This document shows, piece by piece, positions 1 through 6,544 of a stretch of 10,161 nucleotides of DNA. The notes under the pieces are model-generated. The model made no database searches, was not told the DNA's origin, and worked only from the letters and a program-made list of their open reading frames with translations. Each line of letters starts with the position of its first letter. Positions within the stretch are counted from its first letter, which is position 1. A program made the translations under genes and the position numbers. Where the stretch lies: positions 1 to 10,161 of the forward strand of contig LIAZ01000031.1 in the NCBI GenBank assembly GCA_001438985.1, given 5' to 3'. Source of the stretch: Acidimicrobium sp. BACL17 MAG-120823-bin42 (GTDB lineage Bacteria > Actinomycetota > Acidimicrobiia > Acidimicrobiales > Ilumatobacteraceae).

Positions 1-1
1 G

Positions 2-301
2 GGAAATTTACATGCTGGACGATCACTCGCTTCGGCAATCACAAGAGTGTGGTGGCCAATCGCAGTTGTGCTTGCGCTGGTGTCCCGGCGCGCAAGGGTG
101 GTGCTCCTTGCTGCGGCCGTCATTCCTTCAATGTACGAGTGGTGGAAAAATCGACCGAGTATCGACCCGCTTCGTTACACCGCGCTTCGCGCGTTAGACG
201 ACGGCGCGTATGGGGTTGGCGTATGGAAAGGTGTGCTGCGCGAAAAAAGCGCTGATGCGCTTATGCCTGATTTGACGTCGTGGCCAAAGAGCGCGCGCTG
301 A
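2..301 (+). CDS. mftF: Mycofactocin-type family 2 glycosyltransferase, C-terminal fragment (5' end outside window)
   Basis: The reading frame is open from base 2 to the TGA-type stop at 299-301, giving about 99 residues of a protein whose start lies outside the window. Visible features are a hydrophobic, probably membrane-associated stretch (VWWPIAVVLALVSRR, then VVLLAAAVIPSMYEWW), followed by the tail DPLRYTALRALDDGAYGVGV and a short LMPDL segment. From memory of the family, the DPLR..ALR..DD.AYG.GVW signature and a terminal (L/M)-P motif are typical of the end of MftF, the glycosyltransferase that adds a glucan chain to the redox peptide cofactor mycofactocin. The GT-A catalytic domain is not in view. 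If the call is right, the rest of the mft cluster should lie to the left. An ordinary membrane-anchored GT2 with a similar tail is the main alternative. Confidence 0.72.
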   Translation, partial: GNLHAGRSLASAITRVWWPIAVVLALVSRRARVVLLAAAVIPSMYEWWKNRPSIDPLRYTALRALDDGAYGVGVWKGVLREKSADALMPDLTSWPKSAR

Positions 302-764
302 AGTTATTGCACTCCTCGCATACATCTTTTGGAATAACTCCCGCACGCATCAACCAACCAAACATGATGCAGCCCAAGCACACGGCAAATGCCGACTCTA
401 AAAAGGCAGCGCCGACCAGGCCTGCAATTACAGCTCGCGCAGCAGTATCTGCGCCTGACAACATCAATACAGATGCGACGATTGTGAACGTTGCGCCCAC
501 ACCCTGAGCAAATCGTTTTGGTGGTCCTGCAACAAAACGATGCTGCACATTGATGCGCGGAGTGATCACCTGCGTTGCTATTCGGCCTAGCGGGCTAAAT
601 TTTGGTCCGCTTGCTACTCGAGCGATGAATCCGTACGTGAGGGGAATAAGAATCCAGCCGTTTCCGGTGACAACAAAGAGTGCCCCCATCACTACCGCGC
701 CTGCTGCAACGATGCGTGCGGATGTCTCATTGACGGGATTTGGGAAACCAAAGAATGAAGCCAT
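261..764 (-). CDS. DUF4395 family membrane protein
   Basis: This 167-residue protein matches the DUF4395 family, whose function is not established. The N-terminal FPNPVNETSARIVA, the central GPKFSPLGR and the GPPKRFAQGVGA segments are the family landmarks I recognise. Three to four hydrophobic helices are visible (about 18-50, 87-103, 108-128 and 129-141). The C-terminal part carries two Cys pairs, C129-x2-C132 and C149-x2-C152, which could be redox-active or metal-binding. The family is often found near rhodanese or thioredoxin-like genes, but none is present here. The ATG at 764-762 fits the family start exactly; there is no good ribosome-binding site, but a promoter-like TTGTTA-17 nt-TAGGCT ends 6 nt upstream. 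The 3' end overlaps the convergent mftF by 41 nt. The overlapped last residues (NFSARSLATTSNQA) look variable. Confidence 0.85.
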   Translation of the reverse strand: MASFFGFPNPVNETSARIVAAGAVVMGALFVVTGNGWILIPLTYGFIARVASGPKFSPLGRIATQVITPRINVQHRFVAGPPKRFAQGVGATFTIVASVLMLSGADTAARAVIAGLVGAAFLESAFAVCLGCIMFGWLMRAGVIPKDVCEECNNFSARSLATTSNQA

Positions 765-770
765 ATTTCC

Positions 771-799
771 AGCCTAGGTGGCGATTGTTGACTTAACAA
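771..799 (-). promoter_or_regulatory. Candidate promoter of the DUF4395 gene, probably leaderless
   Basis: Reading leftward, TTGTTA (799-794) is followed by a 17-nt spacer and then TAGGCT (776-771). The hexamer ends 6 nt before the ATG at 764, so transcription would begin at or next to the start codon. The exact 17-nt spacing and the lack of a Shine-Dalgarno sequence support a leaderless promoter. The -35 half lies inside the inverted repeat at 785-802. This is the only one of the leaderless-type promoters in the window with a credible -35 element. Confidence 0.5.
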
Positions 800-802
800 G
801 TC
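785..802. repeat. Nested inverted repeats, possible operator
   Basis: The 18-base sequence TTGTTGACTTAACAAGTC contains two overlapping perfect inverted repeats: TTGTT/AACAA around GACTT, and GACTT/AAGTC around AAC. Only one of them can be paired at a time in a single strand. It lies in the divergent gap between the DUF4395 gene and the Alr-like gene and overlaps the proposed -35 of the DUF4395 promoter, the position expected of a repressor site. No regulator gene is present nearby, so function is inferred from symmetry and position only. Confidence 0.3.
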
Positions 803-833
803 GGGTTTAAGAACGGGCCCAGAATCGGGCAGA

Positions 834-839
834 TACCGT
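834..839 (+). promoter_or_regulatory. Candidate -10 element (TACCGT) for the Alr-like gene
   Basis: TACCGT fits TANNNT and ends 8 nt before the ATG at 848. The gene has no convincing ribosome-binding site (only CAAGAGC precedes it), which fits a leaderless transcript. No recognisable -35 sits at 16-18 nt spacing, so the call is weak on its own and rests on the same arrangement recurring at other starts in the window. Confidence 0.3.
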
Positions 840-847
840 CAAGAGCA

Positions 848-1798
848 ATGACTTTACGACTTACCGTTCGGCGCCAGGCATGGCTCGACCACGTGCGCGC
901 TACTGCCAATGCCGCTGGCCAGATGGTGCCAGTTGTCAAAGGCAATGGATACGGATTCGGTCGACCAATTCTGATCGAGCAGGCAGTTGCGCTTGGACAC
1001 GAAATTGCAGTGGGTACGGCGTACGAAGCGCGCGATGTTCCGTCCACGCACACGCCAATAGTGCTCACCCCCATTGGGATCGACCTCCCAACGACTCTGC
1101 CCGGCAATTCGGTGCTCACCGTGGGTTCGATTGAACACGTAACGACATTGCGCAACGCGGGCTGGACTGGCCGCGTCATGATCAAATTATTGTCGTCGGT
1201 GAAACGCTACGGAGTGTCGCCTGAACAACTTGATGAACTCATCCGTTGCATTGCCGATGCTCACATGCAGCACTACGGATGGTCGTTGCATCTTCCACTT
1301 GATGGAGACACGACGCAGCATCTCGCCGAGGCCTCTCACTGGATTGCACAACTACCCCAGCACTTACCGTTACACGTCAGCCACTTGAGCCCAGACTCAA
1401 TCTCTGCACTGCGGGCAGCGCACCCAACACAAACCATTGTTGCGCGTTTGGGCACAACGTTGTGGTTGGGAGATAAATCAAACATGCATCTGGCTGCCGA
1501 TGTACTTGCAGTACATCACGTCACCAGCGGCACGGCCGGCTACCGCAACACGGCGATTACTGCCGAAGGTGCGATTGTTGTCGTTGGTGCCGGCACGGCG
1601 CATGGTGTGATGCCACTTGCACACAATGCAAGCCCTTTCCACTTTGGTCGTCAGCGCATGCAGTTGCTCGAACCATCTCACATGCACACGAGCATGCTGC
1701 TCGTCCCCGCTGGAAACCCTCGCCCTGCAGTAGGTGACGTTGTCGATGTGCAGCAGCCATTGACGCGAGTTTTTGTAGACACCATTACCTGGAGTTAG
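848..1798 (+). CDS. Divergent alanine-racemase-like PLP-dependent protein
   Basis: A 316-residue fold-type III PLP protein related to alanine racemase. The N-terminal barrel has the PLP lysine in VVKGNGYGFG (K31), an R-Y-G-V (R120) where racemases have the phenolic-oxygen arginine, SHLSPDS (H179) and RLGTTLWLG (R200). The C-terminal domain keeps a candidate catalytic tyrosine (Y232 in AGYRN). The loop that is CMDQ in classical racemases reads HMHT (H278-T281), and the protein ends shortly after GDVVDVQQPL, lacking about 50-60 C-terminal residues of a roughly 370-residue Alr. Residue pairing with classical Alr is my by-eye alignment. I recall similar short Alr paralogues in actinobacteria, some near peptidoglycan-bridge genes, so this may be a conserved subfamily rather than decay. 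Whether it racemises alanine or another amino acid is open. The ATG at 848 is the first usable start after an in-frame TAA at 794. The stop abuts the DUF418 gene, suggesting an operon. Confidence 0.75.
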   Translation: MTLRLTVRRQAWLDHVRATANAAGQMVPVVKGNGYGFGRPILIEQAVALGHEIAVGTAYEARDVPSTHTPIVLTPIGIDLPTTLPGNSVLTVGSIEHVTTLRNAGWTGRVMIKLLSSVKRYGVSPEQLDELIRCIADAHMQHYGWSLHLPLDGDTTQHLAEASHWIAQLPQHLPLHVSHLSPDSISALRAAHPTQTIVARLGTTLWLGDKSNMHLAADVLAVHHVTSGTAGYRNTAITAEGAIVVVGAGTAHGVMPLAHNASPFHFGRQRMQLLEPSHMHTSMLLVPAGNPRPAVGDVVDVQQPLTRVFVDTITWS

Positions 1799-1800
1799 TG

Positions 1801-2898
1801 GTGTCCACGCGAACGCCAACCCTGGATGTGGCGCGCGCAATTGCACTCATCGGCGTCGTCGTCATGAACTTCCACGCCTATCTCAACCCCAAAACGGCGT
1901 ATTTCCAGGTGTCGCCTTCCATCTGGGACAGAGCGTTTAACCCACTCTCAGGGATTTTGACGTCGCGCTTTGCAGCGGCCTTCGTGCTGATTGCCGGTAT
2001 CGGCGTAAGCCTGATGACAAACCGCGTGCGCGAAGCAGGCGGTGTTGAGGCAATTCATGCATCTCGTCTTGTGCTGCTTCGCCGCGGGTTCTTGCTCTAC
2101 GTCGTTGGGTATGGCTTGCAATGGATTTGGCCCGGAACAATATTGTTCTACTACGGCGCCTATTTCATGCTTGCTTCATTCCTTTTGGCCAAGCGATCAC
2201 AAGTTCTTGTTGCCATTGCGGCATTGTGCGTGGCAATTGCTGCAGCGCTCTCGGCTTGGCGCGCAAACGAAATGCTCGCTGGCAACCTCACCTCATGGTT
2301 GTCCCCCAACCCCAACACGCCACGCAACCTGCTCATTCGTACGTTTCTTGATTACACGCACCCCGTGTTTCCTTGGTTCGCATTTTTCTGCGTCGGAATG
2401 ATCCTTGGCCGATCATGGGGCCGTTTTGCGCTGTACCGCATGCGGCTGCTCGGTATTTCCCTCGCGGTATTAGTAACTGCACATGGATTGCGCGCAGTAC
2501 TCACACCAGAAAATACAACGACAACCTCGCAGTACTTGCGCAAAGCAATGGTGTCCACCCAACCATTCGACCGCGGTGCGTTGTACTTCGTCGGCACGTT
2601 AGCAACGGTGTTGTGCGCGATTGCATGCATTTCATGGGTGGTTGACTCTGCACCAACGCATTGGTTCACCGAATGGCTTGCTCGGGCGGGCCAAATGTCG
2701 CTCTCGATCTACCTTGCGCACGTTGTGTTTTTCAATCTTGTTGTCAATCGCCTGCACTGGGTGCGTTCAACCGGCCTCGACACTTCGCTCACCTTGAGCC
2801 TTGCGTTTTACGTTGTCGCTTTAACAACCGCTTCGTGGTGGGTGTCTCGTTATGGCCGGGGCCCAGCCGAACGTGCTTACCGATTCTTTGGTGGATGA
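1801..2898 (+). CDS. DUF418-type (YeiB-like) polytopic membrane protein, acyltransferase-like
   Basis: A 365-residue integral membrane protein with roughly nine or ten hydrophobic helices. The N-terminus (TLDVARAIALIGVVVMNFHA) has the LD..R..A..GI...N signature shared by DUF418, DUF1624 and related acyltransferase-like membrane proteins. The C-terminal MSLSIYLAHVVFF and the closing RYGRGPAERAYR match the end of DUF418 proteins. The family is thought to act on membrane or cell-envelope substrates, but no reaction is assigned. Two GTG starts are possible: 1798, overlapping the upstream TAG stop, and 1801. GGAG at 1791-1794 is 6 nt from 1801 but only 3 nt from 1798, so 1801 is preferred. The gene sits directly between the Alr-like gene and ung, with a 1-nt gap to the latter, and is probably co-transcribed with both. 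Confidence 0.8.
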   Translation: MSTRTPTLDVARAIALIGVVVMNFHAYLNPKTAYFQVSPSIWDRAFNPLSGILTSRFAAAFVLIAGIGVSLMTNRVREAGGVEAIHASRLVLLRRGFLLYVVGYGLQWIWPGTILFYYGAYFMLASFLLAKRSQVLVAIAALCVAIAAALSAWRANEMLAGNLTSWLSPNPNTPRNLLIRTFLDYTHPVFPWFAFFCVGMILGRSWGRFALYRMRLLGISLAVLVTAHGLRAVLTPENTTTTSQYLRKAMVSTQPFDRGALYFVGTLATVLCAIACISWVVDSAPTHWFTEWLARAGQMSLSIYLAHVVFFNLVVNRLHWVRSTGLDTSLTLSLAFYVVALTTASWWVSRYGRGPAERAYRFFGG

Positions 2899-2899
2899 C

Positions 2900-3577
2900 A
2901 TGCCAGACCGTTGGCACCCGCAGTTAGCAGAAGAAATCGCGAAACCTTATTGGCTGCAACTGCAGCACTTCGTTCACAGCGAGCGTGAACAGCACACTGT
3001 GTTTCCGCCAGCAGATCAAGTGTTTGCGGCACTACAACTGACTCCTTTCAATGATGTGCGTGTCGTCATTCTCGGCCAAGACCCGTATCACGGTGAAGGC
3101 CAGGCGCACGGTTTGGCCTTCTCGGTGCAAGACGGCGTTGCCATTCCACCTTCCTTGCGCAACATATTCAAAGAGTTGCATCAAGATCTTGGAATCGAGC
3201 CCTCGTCAAGTGGCAACTTGCAACATTGGGCGCAACAGGGCGTGCTGCTGTTGAACACCACGCTCACAGTTCGCGGTGGAATGGCCGCATCCCACCACGG
3301 GCACGGATGGGAGACCTTTACCGACGCAATCATCAGCTTGCTCAACTCAAGAACGGAACCAATTGTCTTTGTTCTTTGGGGCGCCCATGCACAACAGAAG
3401 CAGAGTCTGATTCAGTCGGCACGACACATAGTGATCACTTCTTCCCACCCTTCGCCGCTTGCGGCGCACCGCGGGTTTTTGGGGTCTCGCCCATTTTCGG
3501 CAATTAACTCGGCGCTCATCACCTATGGAAGTACGGCCATTGATTGGCAGCTACCAAACCGCCCAAATCGTGCGTAA
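2900..3577 (+). CDS. ung: Uracil-DNA glycosylase (family 1)
   Basis: A 225-residue cytosolic enzyme that excises uracil from DNA and starts base-excision repair after cytosine deamination or dUMP misincorporation. The family 1 water-activating motif GQDPYHG contains the catalytic aspartate (D61). Next come the uracil-pocket segment AFSVQDGVAIPPSLRN, the VLLLNTTLTVR strand, and the DNA-intercalating loop HPSPLAAHRGF. Length and spacing follow the E. coli enzyme closely. An upstream in-frame ATG at 2852 would add 16 residues lying inside the DUF418 gene. I prefer 2900 because MPDRWHPQLAEEI aligns with the start of known Ung proteins, and TGGTGG lies 5 nt upstream. Translation is probably coupled to the DUF418 gene, whose stop is at 2896-2898. 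Physical coupling to envelope-type genes does not imply a shared function. Confidence 0.97.
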   Translation: MPDRWHPQLAEEIAKPYWLQLQHFVHSEREQHTVFPPADQVFAALQLTPFNDVRVVILGQDPYHGEGQAHGLAFSVQDGVAIPPSLRNIFKELHQDLGIEPSSSGNLQHWAQQGVLLLNTTLTVRGGMAASHHGHGWETFTDAIISLLNSRTEPIVFVLWGAHAQQKQSLIQSARHIVITSSHPSPLAAHRGFLGSRPFSAINSALITYGSTAIDWQLPNRPNRA

Positions 3578-3605
3578 CATTTATGCACTGACAATGCAAA
3601 AAGAT

Positions 3606-3611
3606 TAGGTT
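3606..3611 (+). promoter_or_regulatory. Candidate -10 element (TAGGTT) for the SRPBCC-sulfatase pair
   Basis: TAGGTT ends 6 nt before the ATG at 3618, the same geometry as the TAGGCT and TAGCCT hexamers before the DUF4395 and phosphorylase genes. An alternative reading is that the AGG within it is a weak Shine-Dalgarno for a leadered message reading through from ung. CTGACA at 3588-3593 resembles a -35 but is only 12 nt away, too close for a normal spacer. Confidence 0.3.
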
Positions 3612-3617
3612 GGTTTC

Positions 3618-4007
3618 ATGGGAACAGTGCGGCGAAGCGTGTTTATCGATTGCGATGCCGACTCTGTATGGAGTTTTGTTGGCGCACCAGAGCGGCTGCA
3701 CGAATGGTTCCCCATTACGGCGTGCAAAGTTGAGGCGAATAAACGTTGGATCACGTTGGCGGCCGGCATTGTTTTTGAAGAAGACATCGTCACTCTCGAC
3801 CACGACCTACGCCGATTTCAATACAAGATTGTCAACAATCCACTCATCACTTTCCATCTTGGAACCGTCGACGTGATTGCTGATGGCCCGAATCGCTGCA
3901 TGCTCATGTACTCCACCGACATGGAGCCCGAGGTGTTGGCCCTTCCAATTGGCGGAGCAGCGGGCGTTGGATTAGCAAAAGTAAAAGAAATGTTTGACAG
4001 GAAGTAA
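3618..4007 (+). CDS. SRPBCC (START/Bet v 1-like) superfamily protein
   Basis: A small, 129-residue soluble protein with the SRPBCC helix-grip pattern. An opening strand (RRSVFIDCDADSVW) leads into a helix containing VGAPERLHEWFP, then a run of alternating beta strands (ITLAAGIVFEEDIVTLD, FQYKIVN, LGTVDVIAD, CMLMYSTDMEPE) and a C-terminal helix (GVGLAKVKEMFDRK). The superfamily binds hydrophobic ligands in a deep cavity and includes polyketide cyclases, stress proteins and ligand carriers. Nothing here fixes the ligand or a catalytic role. The N-terminal 'DADSVWSFVG.PERL.EW.P' pattern resembles the polyketide cyclase/dehydrase branch. Its stop is 2 nt from the sulfatase start, so the two are almost certainly co-translated, suggesting a role in binding or processing the sulfatase's substrate or product. 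Confidence 0.75.
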   Translation: MGTVRRSVFIDCDADSVWSFVGAPERLHEWFPITACKVEANKRWITLAAGIVFEEDIVTLDHDLRRFQYKIVNNPLITFHLGTVDVIADGPNRCMLMYSTDMEPEVLALPIGGAAGVGLAKVKEMFDRK

Positions 4008-4009
4008 CC

Positions 4010-5560
4010 ATGGGTCGCAAGATTCTGTTCATCACGACCGATCAGCAGCGTTACGACGCATTGGGCTGCAACGGTGGAACCGTCGCAAACACACCCGTCA
4101 TTGATGCGCTCAGCAAATCGGGCATCACTTTCGACCGAGCCCACCCACAAAACGTTGTTTGCATGCCGTCTCGAAGCACCATGCTCACGGGGCAACATGT
4201 CAGCACACATGGTGTTTGGATGAATGGTGTTCCATTGCCGCAGGACGCACCAAGCATTGCAGCAGATTTGCGGAACGCCGGCTACTCCACCGCGCTCATT
4301 GGTAAAGCGCACTTCGAGCCACTGCTCGATCCTTTCCTTCGCTTCACCGAAAACCGTCTTGCTGGGGAAAAGCTGTTCACCGACAACCCGCACGACCCAC
4401 ATCGCGGCTTCGACCACATGGAACTTGCCACACATGGCGCAGCCGGCAACTTGCACTACTCGCAATACATCCGCGAAAATCACCCAGAACAAGCCGCCAA
4501 CTACTACCGCGTACTTGATAACGAGTTACAAGTAAACGCGCAGGGTGGCGGCGATTCTGGCGCACCGCAGGTGCACGTCAACAACATCCCGCGCGAGTGG
4601 TATCACACCGAATGGGTTGCTCAACGCACGATTGCGTGGTTGCAATCGTTGCCCGACGACCAGGACTGGTTCTGCTGGATGAGTTTTCCCGACCCACACC
4701 ACCCGTGGGACCCACCGGCAAGCGAGATGCACCGTGTGCGTTGGCAAGATCTGGATCTTCCCGAGGGATACATTGCAAACCCCTCCACCCGCGAGGCAGT
4801 ACTAGACGACAAGTTGCGCCATTGGCGCGGATGGTACGACGGAACATTCGTTTCTAATTACGAGGCGCCTGCAAAGTGGGTGCCCGCAACACTTACAACC
4901 GATCAAGTGCGCGAAGTCAATGCGTACACGCATGTTGAAAATGAACTAATCGACGAAGCAATCGGCACGGTGATGAAAGCAATCGATTCGCGTGGCTGGG
5001 GCAACGACGTCGACGTGTTGTACACCACAGATCACGGCGAATTTCAGGGCGACTTTGGTTTGCTTTTCAAAGGCCCGTATCACGTCGATGCACTCATGCG
5101 CCTGCCGCTTATTTGGCGCCCCGCACCCAATGCGGCAGTTGCGCCTGCCCGAGTTGCCGCGCCTGTTGGCCTTGTTTCACTTGCCGCCACATTTGCTCAC
5201 ATCGCAGGCCTGCCACAACCAACATATGTAGAGGCACCGCGCTTGCCGCAAAACGACACGGAAGCAACAGTGCTCGGCCATGAACGCGTGCTGACCGAAT
5301 GGGACAGCGTGTTGTTTGGAAAGATTGTGCACCTTCGAACTATCTGCCGAGACAATTGGGTGTGCACTGCGGCGTTGCCAGGATCTCTCAACACAACAGG
5401 TGACGGCGAACTGTACGACCTGACCCACGACCCACTGCAACACGTCAATAGATGGGACGACCCCGCAGCCCGCGCCATGCGCGACGATTTGCTTTCGGAT
5501 ATGTGGGCAAACCTGCCGAAAACTGTTCTTCCGCTTCGAACGATGGACGCGCCAGTTTAA
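4010..5560 (+). CDS. Formylglycine-dependent sulfatase (alkaline-phosphatase superfamily)
   Basis: A 516-residue hydrolase expected to cleave sulfate or phosphate/phosphonate esters. The N-terminus ILFITTDQQRYDALG supplies metal ligand D11, with Q12 where many sulfatases have a second Asp. C51 lies in VCMPSRSTMLTGQ, the C-x-P-S-R signature in which Cys is converted to formylglycine. Other likely active-site residues are K99 and H101 (IGKAHFEP), the PDPHHPWDPP segment, and D341-H342 (TTDHGEFQGD) with K354. No signal peptide or lipobox is visible, so the enzyme appears cytoplasmic. Maturation needs a formylglycine-generating enzyme, which is not in this window. The substrate cannot be read from sequence; choline-sulfate, arylsulfate or phosphonate-monoester activity are all possible. 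AGGAAG at 3999-4004 lies 5 nt before the ATG and confirms the start. The gene converges on aguA with a 9-nt gap. Confidence 0.93.
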   Translation: MGRKILFITTDQQRYDALGCNGGTVANTPVIDALSKSGITFDRAHPQNVVCMPSRSTMLTGQHVSTHGVWMNGVPLPQDAPSIAADLRNAGYSTALIGKAHFEPLLDPFLRFTENRLAGEKLFTDNPHDPHRGFDHMELATHGAAGNLHYSQYIRENHPEQAANYYRVLDNELQVNAQGGGDSGAPQVHVNNIPREWYHTEWVAQRTIAWLQSLPDDQDWFCWMSFPDPHHPWDPPASEMHRVRWQDLDLPEGYIANPSTREAVLDDKLRHWRGWYDGTFVSNYEAPAKWVPATLTTDQVREVNAYTHVENELIDEAIGTVMKAIDSRGWGNDVDVLYTTDHGEFQGDFGLLFKGPYHVDALMRLPLIWRPAPNAAVAPARVAAPVGLVSLAATFAHIAGLPQPTYVEAPRLPQNDTEATVLGHERVLTEWDSVLFGKIVHLRTICRDNWVCTAALPGSLNTTGDGELYDLTHDPLQHVNRWDDPAARAMRDDLLSDMWANLPKTVLPLRTMDAPV

Positions 5561-5569
5561 ATCTGTTGT

Positions 5570-6544
5570 TTACAACGCAGGAATTTGTTGCGTGATGCAG
5601 TGAATGCCACCGCCGCCGTAGGCAAGTATCCCCCCGATGTCGAGCCCAACAACTTCGCGATTGGGAATGAACTCACCGATCAGTGCTAGTACATCATCGT
5701 CGGCGGCGTGGCCACAGACGGGAACGATGACCGCACCGTTCACTAAGTAAAAGTTGAGGTAAGGCACTTGCACCGTTTTGCCGCCGAATTGAACGACGGG
5801 CAAAACAGGCACCTCTTTGATCACCAAGTTGTGCTGTTCGGCAACGCGTCGATTCTCGGCAAGTAGGCCGAAGTCGGGAGTGGATGGGTCATCACAACCT
5901 TGCAACACGATTGTCTGCGGCGCAACAAAACATGCGACGTTGTCAACATGGCCGTCGGTATCGTCGTCCATTGACAGGCCATGTGGCAGCCAAACAATCT
6001 CGTTTGCTCCCAGCTCTTGCTGCAACATGGATGCAATCGCTTCTTTCGACAGGGTCGGGTTGCGGTTCGGGTTCAAGAGACACTGCTCTGTAGTTGCAAG
6101 CACTCCCTCGCCATCGACGGTTATCGACCCGCCTTCAAAAACCATGTTGATGTCGCGCACTTCGTGGCCCGCCAAATTCGCCCACTTTTTTGCAACAGCA
6201 GCATCTTTATCAAACGGTGGAAACTTCTCGCCCCACCCGTTGAAAACCCAGTTGCCAGCAATTCGCTTCTCACCATCAAACACATAGATCGGCCCAGAGT
6301 CGCGGAACCACGAGTCGTCAATGGGTAGCGCAACGACATCCACCGTGTCGCCGCACAGCAGCTTGGCGCGCTCAACGTCTGCCTCGTTAGCGATCATGGT
6401 TACCGGTTCGAATGCGGAGATTGTTCGGGCGAGTGCGGCGTGCGCCATGCGCGCGTCGCCCATCCTGTCGTTATACAGATCTGCCCGAGAAGGCCAACAA
6501 ATAACTGTTCGCTCGTGGCGAGCAAACTCGCCTGGCATTTTCAT
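5570..6544 (-). CDS. aguA: Agmatine deiminase (PAD-fold family)
   Basis: A 324-residue guanidine-modifying enzyme that converts agmatine to N-carbamoylputrescine and ammonia. Family motifs appear in order: FARHERTVICWP near the N-terminus, DDSWFRDSGP (D76-P85), FEGGSI (E137), TDGHVDN (T196-N202, with H199 the likely general base), and at the C-terminus GGGGIHCITQQIP with nucleophile C316. Length is at the short end for the family, and the protein stops just after the cysteine motif, as others do. Porphyromonas-type peptidylarginine deiminases share this fold, but the partner gene aguB directly upstream makes agmatine the best-supported substrate. The ATG at 6544 overlaps the aguB stop as ATGA, which implies translational coupling; a second ATG two codons on (6538) is possible. 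No arginine decarboxylase is present in the window to supply agmatine. Confidence 0.92.
   Translation of the reverse strand: MKMPGEFARHERTVICWPSRADLYNDRMGDARMAHAALARTISAFEPVTMIANEADVERAKLLCGDTVDVVALPIDDSWFRDSGPIYVFDGEKRIAGNWVFNGWGEKFPPFDKDAAVAKKWANLAGHEVRDINMVFEGGSITVDGEGVLATTEQCLLNPNRNPTLSKEAIASMLQQELGANEIVWLPHGLSMDDDTDGHVDNVACFVAPQTIVLQGCDDPSTPDFGLLAENRRVAEQHNLVIKEVPVLPVVQFGGKTVQVPYLNFYLVNGAVIVPVCGHAADDDVLALIGEFIPNREVVGLDIGGILAYGGGGIHCITQQIPAL

Noticed and set aside
788..812. TTGACT at 788-793 as a -35 for the Alr-like gene
   Set aside because: The nearest -10-like sequences are 12-13 nt or about 40 nt away, outside the normal spacer range.
2852..2899. Earlier ATG for ung at 2852
   Set aside because: It would overlap the DUF418 gene by 47 nt and add residues absent from the Ung proteins I know; 2900 gives the expected length.
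3578..3617. TGCACTGACAATGCAAAAA as a terminator after ung
   Set aside because: The stem is only about four bases (TGCA/TGCA, self-palindromic) and what follows is an A run, not a T run, on the + strand.
3818..4492. A 224-codon open frame on the minus strand across the SRPBCC and sulfatase genes
   Set aside because: It lies entirely opposite two well-supported genes, shows no family motif, and its residue content (many Cys, Trp, Arg, His) is typical of antisense shadow frames.
5566..5577. GTTGTTTACAAC as a terminator between the sulfatase and aguA genes
   Set aside because: It is only a 4-bp stem with a tetraloop, or 5 bp with an impossible 2-nt loop, and has no T tract on either strand.
5817..6287. 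A 156-codon open frame on the plus strand opposite aguA
   Set aside because: It is the antisense of a gene with intact catalytic motifs and has a Ser/Pro/Thr-rich composition without recognisable domains.
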